From Bacteroidota bacterium (lineage in GTDB: Bacteria > Bacteroidota > Bacteroidia > Chitinophagales > LD1), in NCBI GenBank assembly GCA_028288545.1, contig JAQBNQ010000261.1, forward strand, positions 1 through 5,682: 5,682 nucleotides of DNA, read 5' to 3'. The notes below the pieces were generated by a model, which did not search any database, was not told the origin of the DNA, and worked only from the letters and a program-made list of their open reading frames with translations. The position numbers and the translations under genes were made by a program. Positions 1-5,337 of the stretch are shown here, one piece after another (within the stretch, counting starts at the first letter, position 1; every line of letters begins with the position of its first letter).

Positions 1-273
1 ATTAGAAGAAGTTAAAATATAGATGCGGGTATTAGCACATTTCGACAGTTTCTTAAATTCTGCCAGGAACTCAAATCCGTCCATTACCGGCATATTGATA
101 TCCAGTAATATAATATCGGGACATTCAGCACTTTTGTTGATATAATCCAATGCTGTTTTTCCGTTCAAAGCCTCATCAATTTTGCAGTTAACTCCGTTCT
201 GCGTTAACACTAACCGGGTTAAAAAATTAAATGGCTGACTGTCATCTACCAGTAATATCTTTTTCAATTCCAT
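1..273 (-). CDS. Single-domain response regulator (CheY-like receiver), 3' end outside window
   Basis: The 91 visible residues begin MELKKILLVDDSQ and form the first two thirds of a receiver domain. The acidic pair D10-D11 (Mg2+ binding) follows beta-1, the phosphoacceptor is D58 in LLDINMPVMDG, and the switch Thr is T88 in IYILTSS. The conserved Lys and any output domain lie beyond the window edge, so a longer protein cannot be excluded. In Bacteroidota, receivers of this style next to PAS kinases are usually stand-alone proteins of about 130-150 residues. The ATG (273-271) lies inside the last codons of the upstream kinase and the genes overlap by 10 bp, which points to translational coupling and to this being the cognate phosphoacceptor. 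Family call is firm; cognate role is inference. Confidence 0.93.
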   Translation of the reverse strand, partial: MELKKILLVDDSQPFNFLTRLVLTQNGVNCKIDEALNGKTALDYINKSAECPDIILLDINMPVMDGFEFLAEFKKLSKCANTRIYILTSSN

Positions 274-2651
274 TGTGCAATGATACTTTTATTGAAGGTT
301 ATTACAAAGGTAGTACCTTTTGCAACGGTACTATGCACATCAATTACACCTTCGTAACTATCAACAATTGATTTAACAATATGCAATCCTATACCGGTGC
401 CTTCAACATGGTCGTGGAAGCGTTTAAATATGCCAAACAGTTTCTCCCTGTTGCGGCTAAGGTCTATACCTAAACCATTATCCTCAATAACAAAACCTAT
501 GGCCTCATTCATTTCCACGGCCGTTACTTTTATTACAAGAGCGCGGGACGGGTCGCGGTATTTAATGGCGTTGCCCATTATATTGTAAAAAATACTTTTA
601 AAATGTACGTAAGGGAAATTTAAAGTTGCCAGTTTTCCCAATGAGATTTCTATTGAACCACCTACCGCATCCAGGTCGTGCTGCAGGGTGCTTTTTATAT
701 CATCGGTTATGGCCTGTAAAGAAAATATCTGGTCATCGGCGTATTCGTTGTTCACCAGGTTTTTCCGCAGTTTAAGTATGTTGTTGAGCGAATGGTTTGT
801 GCGCTGCATTTGCTTAACGGTCCGCTTCATCATGTTCAGCAATTCCCGGTACTCCTCCTTTACACCATTTGAAGTATCCAGTATATCAATAAATCCACCC
901 AAAGTAACAATAGGAGCCTTGATATCATGCGAACTGATATAGGCAAATTGCTCCAGGTATTGGTTATTCAGTTCCAGCGTTTTACGGGTGGCCTCCAGTT
1001 CTTCATTTATTTTAAGTACGGTGATATCGGTATCTATGGCTACCAGGCCCGTTAGTTTTCCTTCAATATCCTTTATAAGTTTTGTGTTTGAAAGTATTCT
1101 AACCCGGCGTTCATCAGGTGTTATGATGGTCATTTCCTGTCTTAAAAATCCCTTTTGAGCCAACTCGGCCCTTGACCTGGAAATGTCATCCTCGCTACTA
1201 ACTATTTGAATGATATCGTACACCAGTTTTCCTATTGCTTCATTTGCCTTTATCCCGTACACCCTTTCGGCACCTTCGTTCCATCCGGTTATCCTTCGGT
1301 CCAGGTCCATAGCAATAATTGCATCGGGCACAATTTGAATTAGCGCCGATTGTTCCAGCAAAGTGTTCTGTGCCCTTTTCCTTTCATCAATATCAATAAT
1401 AGAACCCACCATGCGGGTTGGTTTACCGTTCCTATCAAACCGGGCTTGTCCGGTTCCGGCAAACCATTTATAGCTTCCATCTTTGGTTCTAAGGCGGCAT
1501 TCAATCTCAAATCGGGCTTTGCCCTGCAGGTGTAAGTCAACCAGGCGGTAACACCGGCCAATATCATCCGGATGTAATAATTTATCAAAGCCTTTTGCCG
1601 AGGATGGAATTTCTTTGTCCTTATAACCCAACAACTCATAAAACCGCGGACTCCACCATTCTTCATCGCCATATACATCAGTCCAGTCCCAAATGCCGGC
1701 AGCGGTGCCTTCATGGGCCAGTTCAAGGCGTTCGTCCACTATTCGCAATTCCTCATTTTTAAGGGCAAGTGCTGCCACATTCTGTTTCAGTTTTTCTTTG
1801 GTTTCCGCTCTGGCCTCATCACTTTTGTTCAGGGCTACAGATATAAACCATGTTAAAACGAAATACACAATGATAATGCTGGTAATAAGCAGCGCAGTTC
1901 CCAACTCAACGGTCATATTGTGGTGCCAGTAAGCAACTAAGCGTATATACCCAAACAACATAGGCACTACTACTGTAAAAGGCAGCAATAACCGCAGCAT
2001 CTTTCCACCGGCGTTGGGGCTGCTTACGGTAGCCATAAAGCCCAGATCGCTGTTAATAAACAGGATAGCCGCTGCACCAAACCAAAAGCAAATGGCAGTG
2101 TGAAATGCCATGGCCAGGAAAATGAGTATTCCGTGGTATTCGGTAACGTTATATAAATACCCAACTATGGCCAGCATAGCTATTACCGAAACCAGCACAG
2201 CAATGTAATTGGCAACAGTGCGTAACTGCCACTTTTTGGAGCTGCATAAAAGCACAGCTATGCCATATAACACAAAATCGAAGGCAGTGTTGACTGCCAT
2301 GCCATGGAGGAAACCCATTTGCTGTTCCTGCTCAATTTTTGCCTTGAACAGCCATTTTTCAATATGCAGATCGTGGCCGCTAAAAGCAGAAATTATTTTA
2401 ATCAGCCCGATACCTATAACAGAAAAAGCCAATAGCTGGGAAAGGAGCAGAAATCCCTTGCGTTCTCTTTTAAAAATTAAGCAAATAACCGACAAGGCTG
2501 CCAACAGAAAGGTGGCTCCCGTCATGGGGTTCATGGCATTAGGCCCAGGGAAGGGCCGCTTTAAAAATTCGACATCAAATTGCCAACCCGACAGCAGCAG
2601 TAACGAAGCTGCTAAAACAAGTGAAATAAAAAAGGTAGCTAATTTTTTCAT
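264..2651 (-). CDS. Membrane PAS-PAS sensor histidine kinase
   Basis: A 795-residue sensor kinase that should autophosphorylate on His and pass the phosphate to the downstream receiver protein. The N-terminal part has about eight hydrophobic helices (roughly 6-22, 44-60, 67-90, 117-136, 146-167, 175-199, 219-240, 250-274), which puts the C-terminus in the cytoplasm. A charged linker (275-311) leads to PAS 1 (about 312-425, PAS_3-like, with HPDD at 360-363 and a PAC end near IDIDERKRAQ) and PAS 2 (about 433-548, starting VPDAIIAMDL). The dimerisation/phosphoacceptor helix has H575 in SSHDIKAP. The HATPase domain shows the N-box N694 (NIMGNAIKY), D724 in EDNGLGID, and the glycine loop GTGIGL (751-756). 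All key catalytic residues are present, so it looks active. The membrane part carries a threefold M-x3-T-[GA]-x2-F repeat and resembles the unnamed multi-helix sensor module found ahead of PAS, GGDEF and kinase domains in other bacteria. The ligand is unknown. No Shine-Dalgarno is seen before the ATG. Confidence 0.95.
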   Translation of the reverse strand: MKKLATFFISLVLAASLLLLSGWQFDVEFLKRPFPGPNAMNPMTGATFLLAALSVICLIFKRERKGFLLLSQLLAFSVIGIGLIKIISAFSGHDLHIEKWLFKAKIEQEQQMGFLHGMAVNTAFDFVLYGIAVLLCSSKKWQLRTVANYIAVLVSVIAMLAIVGYLYNVTEYHGILIFLAMAFHTAICFWFGAAAILFINSDLGFMATVSSPNAGGKMLRLLLPFTVVVPMLFGYIRLVAYWHHNMTVELGTALLITSIIIVYFVLTWFISVALNKSDEARAETKEKLKQNVAALALKNEELRIVDERLELAHEGTAAGIWDWTDVYGDEEWWSPRFYELLGYKDKEIPSSAKGFDKLLHPDDIGRCYRLVDLHLQGKARFEIECRLRTKDGSYKWFAGTGQARFDRNGKPTRMVGSIIDIDERKRAQNTLLEQSALIQIVPDAIIAMDLDRRITGWNEGAERVYGIKANEAIGKLVYDIIQIVSSEDDISRSRAELAQKGFLRQEMTIITPDERRVRILSNTKLIKDIEGKLTGLVAIDTDITVLKINEELEATRKTLELNNQYLEQFAYISSHDIKAPIVTLGGFIDILDTSNGVKEEYRELLNMMKRTVKQMQRTNHSLNNILKLRKNLVNNEYADDQIFSLQAITDDIKSTLQHDLDAVGGSIEISLGKLATLNFPYVHFKSIFYNIMGNAIKYRDPSRALVIKVTAVEMNEAIGFVIEDNGLGIDLSRNREKLFGIFKRFHDHVEGTGIGLHIVKSIVDSYEGVIDVHSTVAKGTTFVITFNKSIIAQWN

Positions 2652-2794
2652 TTATACGTCAATGCGTCCACGGTAAATTTAAGAAACTAGGGCTCAAAAT
2701 ATGCTTTATCCGAATAGCGGAGGTGCCGGTTCAAATACATTTCTGGCAGGTGCCCTACAATTAAGCCGCTTTGTGAAAAAAGTATAAACCCAAA

Positions 2795-2812
2795 CCATAG
2801 TTTAAACTGTGG
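2795..2812. promoter_or_regulatory. 18-bp imperfect palindrome, possible operator
   Basis: The sequence ccatagtttaaactgtgg is self-complementary except for one mismatched pair (T2798/G2809); its core AGTTTAAACT is a perfect 10-bp palindrome. It lies 39 bp before the start of the small secreted protein, in the 200-bp gap between that gene and the divergent kinase. It also contains a TAGTTTAA string that is one base off the Bacteroidota -7 consensus TAnnTTTG; a TTTG at 2770-2773 lies 24 bp upstream, slightly longer than the usual spacing. A binding site over a promoter is plausible but unproven. The rest of the gap (2652-2794) shows nothing I can name. Confidence 0.35.
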
Positions 2813-2851
2813 CACCGTATTGCAATCTCAATTGTATAAAATTTTCAATTT

Positions 2852-3097
2852 ATGAAAAGCATATTGTTTAAATCGTTTTTGATGTTGGCGTTAGCCTTCG
2901 GTTTTGCCCAAACATCGTCTGCCCAACCTTATCGCGAACACTATTATCATCACCGCGATTGCGCTGTAAGGTATGTGCCAGCCCCTAGGGCTTATTACTA
3001 CGCGCCGCAGGTTTATTACGCCCCGGTAGTTGTGCCCCGCCATTTTATTATTAATCGTTGGGGCGAGCGCGTTTGGGTAAGGCCCCTTTGCAGATAA
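2852..3097 (+). CDS. Small secreted Tyr-rich protein of unknown function
   Basis: An 81-residue protein with a clear signal peptide: MKSILFK, a hydrophobic core (about 9-19), and a likely cut after A24 in TSSA-QP. The mature part is only about 57 residues and holds nine Tyr, with a short internal repeat APRAYYY / APQVYY / APVVV and several His. Two Cys remain (C37 and C80, near the two ends of the mature chain) and could form a disulfide in the periplasm. The C-terminal INRWGERVW resembles the NRWG turn of T9SS type B (CHU_C) sorting domains, but the rest of that domain is absent. Short Tyr/His/Pro-rich exported proteins are common in Bacteroidota and have no assigned role. The signal peptide and amino-acid bias support a real gene; function is unknown. 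Confidence 0.78.
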   Translation: MKSILFKSFLMLALAFGFAQTSSAQPYREHYYHHRDCAVRYVPAPRAYYYAPQVYYAPVVVPRHFIINRWGERVWVRPLCR

Positions 3098-3135
3098 TTA
3101 ACACTGAATCCGGCAAGGTTGTGCTAATGATTTTT
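3098..3135 (+). terminator. Weak intrinsic terminator-like hairpin
   Basis: Directly after the TAA of the small secreted protein, TTAACAC (3098-3104) pairs with GTGCTAA (3121-3127) apart from one A/C mismatch. Inside it, AAtCC (3107-3111) pairs with GGTT (3117-3120) with one bulged T and closes a GGCAA loop. The run TTTTT (3131-3135) follows after TGA. Position and T-run fit an intrinsic terminator or attenuator before the lipoprotein gene, but the stem is imperfect and AT-rich at its base. Confidence 0.35.
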
Positions 3136-3159
3136 ATCTTCGAAAAAAAATCAGCAAAA

Positions 3160-3621
3160 ATGTTCAGAGTTGCAGGCATGATCGTAATTGTCGGGTTCAT
3201 TGTTTTCTCTTTCAACTCGTGTAAAAAGATCACTACAGACCAACTTGTTAATGGCTTATGGAAACTTGATGAAGTGTACATTGACACTACTACAAGTAAC
3301 TATCTGAACCACCTGCAGAATTACAGCAATGGCAATAACTGCTGTTTGTACAAAATAGATTTTGAGAGGGATGACAGGGTGGTGGCTTACTATCTTACCT
3401 ACGACACCTTTACCAATGTAACAGCTGGTATATGGAACATACCCGAGTACAATAAGATATATATTAAGCTTGATAATTTTATGGATGGTACTTTTGATAT
3501 CCTAAAGCCCACAACAAAAAAATGGGACCTTACTTCGGGAGCCAACCACATTAAGTTCCTGGATGGTACAAACAGCCCCTTTGATACTACTTATACCAAA
3601 CTGGTAATGGAGAAAATTTAG
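3160..3621 (+). CDS. Lipocalin-like lipoprotein
   Basis: A 153-residue protein beginning MFRVAGMIVIVGF, with a lipoprotein signal peptide ending FSFNSC; C21 would be lipidated. The F at -3 is unusual for a strict lipobox but the SC ending is common in Bacteroidota. After it, LVNGLWKLDEVYID is the typical first strand (G-x-W) of the lipocalin-like lipoproteins of this phylum. A CC pair with an acidic strand follows (CCLYKIDFERDD), then alternating beta-strand segments: TAGIWNI, KIYIKL, GTFDIL, KWDLTS and a closing KLVMEKI. Such proteins are thought to be small beta-barrels anchored in the outer membrane; the ligand is unknown. The frame stays open upstream to 3058, but that extension overlaps the previous gene and buries the signal peptide, so ATG 3160 is chosen; ATG 3178 is a less likely alternative. 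It starts 62 bp after the small secreted protein and may share its transcript. Confidence 0.8.
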   Translation: MFRVAGMIVIVGFIVFSFNSCKKITTDQLVNGLWKLDEVYIDTTTSNYLNHLQNYSNGNNCCLYKIDFERDDRVVAYYLTYDTFTNVTAGIWNIPEYNKIYIKLDNFMDGTFDILKPTTKKWDLTSGANHIKFLDGTNSPFDTTYTKLVMEKI

Positions 3622-3661
3622 GAATCGGGACTGTTTAATGTATTATCTCTCGTCGCTTTCT

Positions 3662-4165
3662 TTACTTCTGCTTTTCGTAGGTCTGAACTTCCTCGTGAAA
3701 GAACTCAAGCTTTACTCCTGCTATTCTGAACATTTCCTCGCTTTCGGTACCGGCATGGTACTTACGCTGACAAATAACCCTTTTAATGCCACAGTTAATG
3801 ATAAGCATGGCACAAACCCGGCAAGGGGTCATGCGGCAATATAACGTGGCTCCATCCAGGGCAACGCCGTTTTTGGCAGCCTGACAAATGGCATTCTGCT
3901 CGGCATGGACTGTCCTAACGCAATGTTCGGTTACAGTTCCATCCTCGTGCAACACTTTTTTCATTTGGTGACCAATATCATCGCAGTGGGGCAAACCCAC
4001 CGGCGAGCCAACATAACCCGTTACAAGCAATTGGTTATCACGGGCAATTACACAACCGCTTCTACCGCGGCCGCAGGTAGCCCGCTTGCTAATAGCCTCC
4101 ATTACTTCCATAAAATATTCATCCCAACTCGGGCGCACATAGTGTTCTTCTTTTCCGGTACTCAT
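3662..4165 (-). CDS. dCMP/cytidine-type zinc deaminase (deoxycytidylate deaminase family)
   Basis: A 167-residue cytosolic enzyme of the cytidine deaminase-like fold, expected to convert dCMP to dUMP, the substrate of thymidylate synthase. The catalytic zinc site is complete: H87-A-E89 (HAEQNAI), with E89 the proton shuttle, and P-C115-R-V-C118. The upstream TCGRGRSGCVIA and GYVGSPVGLPHC segments are the substrate-side signature of the deoxycytidylate deaminase branch. Further Cys and His (C31, C38, H60, C61, C82) might hold a second metal, as in some relatives. The frame extends four codons upstream to a TTG (4177) that overlaps the previous stop as TTGA, but the ATG at 4165 is the better start. 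The gene follows the P-loop kinase-like gene after 8 bp, so the two are almost certainly cotranscribed. The gap to the convergent lipoprotein gene is only 40 bp and shows no terminator hairpin. The exact substrate (dCMP, dCTP or other) is not fixed by sequence alone. Confidence 0.93.
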   Translation of the reverse strand: MSTGKEEHYVRPSWDEYFMEVMEAISKRATCGRGRSGCVIARDNQLLVTGYVGSPVGLPHCDDIGHQMKKVLHEDGTVTEHCVRTVHAEQNAICQAAKNGVALDGATLYCRMTPCRVCAMLIINCGIKRVICQRKYHAGTESEEMFRIAGVKLEFFHEEVQTYEKQK

Positions 4166-4173
4166 AAGTTGTT

Positions 4174-4728
4174 TCAATTAATTTTTTCCAATACCTCATC
4201 TATCTGCCTGTACAGTTCGTCGAAACTGCCGTTATTGATAAATTTAAAATCTGACAACAAGATAACCGCTGAAAGGTTCTGTTTATTAGGGTCGGTAGAT
4301 GTCATTTCCCGCTCCTCGTTAGCCACAAAGGTTTCATAGCTGATCCTGTCGGTTTCCGAAGCTCTTTCTATGATCCTTTCGTACCTAAGCCGCTGGTCGG
4401 CATCTACTGCAAACAAGTGAAAATTGCCTTTAGCATGTAAAGCGTTCACCTCTCCTACAGTCCGTATACTTTCGATGATGCAATTTACCCCGCTTTCCTT
4501 AGCGGTACGGTACAGCTCTTCGGCAATAAAACTAGGGGTATTTTGCGCCCTTAACTCGTTGGCCACAGCAACCAGGCTATCGCGGTTTATCTCCTGCCCT
4601 CTCTCCTTTATTATCTTGCTCAGGTAATTCCGCACCGAAAAATGCTGAAACCCGTGATGTTTTGTCAGGTAATCAACAATAGTTCCCTTGCCCGCACCCA
4701 ATGTTCCCGTAATACCAATAATTTTCAA
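4174..4728 (-). CDS. P-loop nucleotide kinase-like protein (dephospho-CoA kinase / dNMP kinase / UPF0200-like)
   Basis: With the TTG start at 4728 the protein is 184 residues and begins MKIIGITGTLGAGKGT, the usual spacing from start to Walker A (G8-T16) in this family. Later signatures are ELR (58-60), IIESIRTVGEV (84-94, at the position of the Walker B-like strand and the D/E-G/S-I-R motif), an Arg-rich lid region (LRYERIIERAS, 114-124), NEEREM (137-142) and a final FINNGS strand (163-168). This pattern fits AAA_18 / UPF0200-type proteins related to dephospho-CoA and nucleoside monophosphate kinases; the true substrate is unknown. The frame continues to a GTG at 4809, but that adds 27 residues ahead of the P-loop and would place the ACAGTTTAC repeat copy inside the gene, so 4728 is preferred. 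Transcription continues into the deaminase gene, which suggests both act on deoxynucleotides. Confidence 0.85.
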   Translation of the reverse strand: MKIIGITGTLGAGKGTIVDYLTKHHGFQHFSVRNYLSKIIKERGQEINRDSLVAVANELRAQNTPSFIAEELYRTAKESGVNCIIESIRTVGEVNALHAKGNFHLFAVDADQRLRYERIIERASETDRISYETFVANEEREMTSTDPNKQNLSAVILLSDFKFINNGSFDELYRQIDEVLEKIN

Positions 4729-4794
4729 TTCAAAGATTTTGAGTGAAAATAAAGACTTACAGGTTTCCTTTATGATGGTGTGAATAAATTGTTG

Positions 4795-4803
4795 ACAGTT
4801 TAC
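4795..4803 (-). repeat. Inverted outlying copy of the GTAAACTGT motif
   Basis: ACAGTTTAC here is the exact reverse complement of GTAAACTGT at 4866-4874, giving two 9-bp arms 62 bp apart in the divergent gap between the P-loop gene and the LEA14-like pair. It lies 67 bp upstream of the TTG start of the P-loop gene, a sensible place for a regulator site. A chance match of 9 bp in this small gap is possible but unlikely given the three other GTAAAC copies. Confidence 0.45.
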
Positions 4804-4840
4804 TCCCACACTTTAGTGCTGAGGCCAGAGCTTTGATTTT

Positions 4841-4875
4841 AACTGTAAACAGTATACGGTAAACCGTAAACTGTT
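4841..4875. repeat. Five tandem 7-bp units (AACnGTA), also a near-palindrome; candidate operator
   Basis: The stretch divides into AACTGTA, AACAGTA, TACGGTA, AACCGTA and AACTGTT. Each unit is partly self-complementary, so the last four (4848-4875) also form a 28-bp palindrome: AACAGT and TACGGT on the left mirror ACCGTA and AACTGTT on the right, with one A/A mismatch pair (4854/4869) and an AA centre. The array ends 12 bp before the ATG of the membrane-anchored LEA14-like gene and 113 bp before the P-loop gene. A TTATTTTG string at its right edge (4874-4881) is one base off the Bacteroidota -7 element. As both flanking genes point away, a terminator role is unlikely; a binding site for a dimeric or cooperative regulator, or a simple heptamer repeat, both fit. 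Confidence 0.65.
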
Positions 4876-4887
4876 ATTTTGGCCCCC

Positions 4888-5337
4888 ATGAAATTTAAAA
4901 AGGCAGGTTTTGTTGTTGCTGGCATTCTACTTTTAATCCTTGCTTTTTTTAACCGAAAGGATATTGAGTTGACAAAGCAGGATCAAATTAGCATTAAGCC
5001 TATTTCGCAGAGTGGTTATGAGTTAAGCTCGGTTATCCATCTTCACAATCCGAATTTGCTTTCATCTACCATTAAAACAGTGAACGAAAATTTCTATATC
5101 AACGGACAATCTATTGGCGCTTTTAAAATGGATTTGAGCCAGGGCGTTGCAGGCATGAAAGATTCCGAATTCCCTATCACTATCCGATTTACCAAAGATG
5201 ATTATAGTAAAGGCCTAATGCGCGATTCGACTAATGCGTCCATAACCCTGCGCATGGATGGCGAAATTGATTTTCAAAATCTTTTATCGGGAGGAAAAAT
5301 TAAAATTCAACAATCGCAGCCGCTTCAAAAGTTATGA
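4888..5337 (+). CDS. Membrane-anchored LEA14/WHy-like protein
   Basis: A 149-residue protein with a short basic N-terminus (MKFKKAG), one hydrophobic helix (about 8-22) followed by NRK, and no lipobox Cys, so it is probably an uncleaved anchor with the rest in the periplasm. The remaining chain is one beta-rich domain of LEA type 2 style: a strand ending in LHNPNLL (NPN at 54-56), then IKTVNENFYINGQSIGAF, and a later strand SEFPITIRFTKDDY. NPN followed by a short strand and (I/L)xxxxIG is the core of the WHy/LEA14 domain. The frame reaches a TTG three codons upstream at 4879, but ATG 4888 is preferred. Its stop overlaps the start of the next gene, which encodes a protein of the same fold. Function is unknown; a role in the cell envelope is inference. 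Confidence 0.75.
   Translation: MKFKKAGFVVAGILLLILAFFNRKDIELTKQDQISIKPISQSGYELSSVIHLHNPNLLSSTIKTVNENFYINGQSIGAFKMDLSQGVAGMKDSEFPITIRFTKDDYSKGLMRDSTNASITLRMDGEIDFQNLLSGGKIKIQQSQPLQKL

Noticed and set aside
1340..1726. 128-residue minus-strand open frame inside the kinase
   Set aside because: It lies in another frame of the PAS-coding region, which is clearly coding; the product shows only shifted PAS codons and no domain.
2209..2676. 155-residue plus-strand open frame opposite the kinase N-terminus
   Set aside because: Antisense shadow of a well-supported membrane domain; the translation has no recognisable motif or signal.
2673..2698. Possible kinase promoter with TTTG (2695-2698) and TAAATTTAC (2673-2681) on the minus strand
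   Set aside because: The spacing of 13 bp is far too short for the Bacteroidota -33/-7 pair and the final G is missing.
2728..2738. GGTTCAAATAC, which resembles a tRNA T-loop
   Set aside because: The flanks do not make a 5-bp T-stem, and no acceptor, D or anticodon arm can be found around it.
2721..2754. Repeated AGGTGCC (2721-2727, 2748-2754) and a TGCCGG/CTGGCA hairpin
   Set aside because: The stem is only 6 bp with a G-U pair and a 13-base loop; no T-run or start codon relation gives it a role.
3622..3661. Terminator between the convergent lipoprotein and deaminase genes
   Set aside because: The 40-bp gap was read on both strands and no stem with a T-run was found.
3905..4339. 144-residue plus-strand open frame across the deaminase and P-loop genes
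   Set aside because: Antisense to two genes with intact catalytic motifs; low-complexity Ser/Thr-rich product typical of a shadow frame.
4848..4880. Reading the 28-bp palindrome plus TTATTTT as an intrinsic terminator
   Set aside because: Both neighbouring genes are transcribed away from it, so no upstream plus-strand transcript is visible that it would end.
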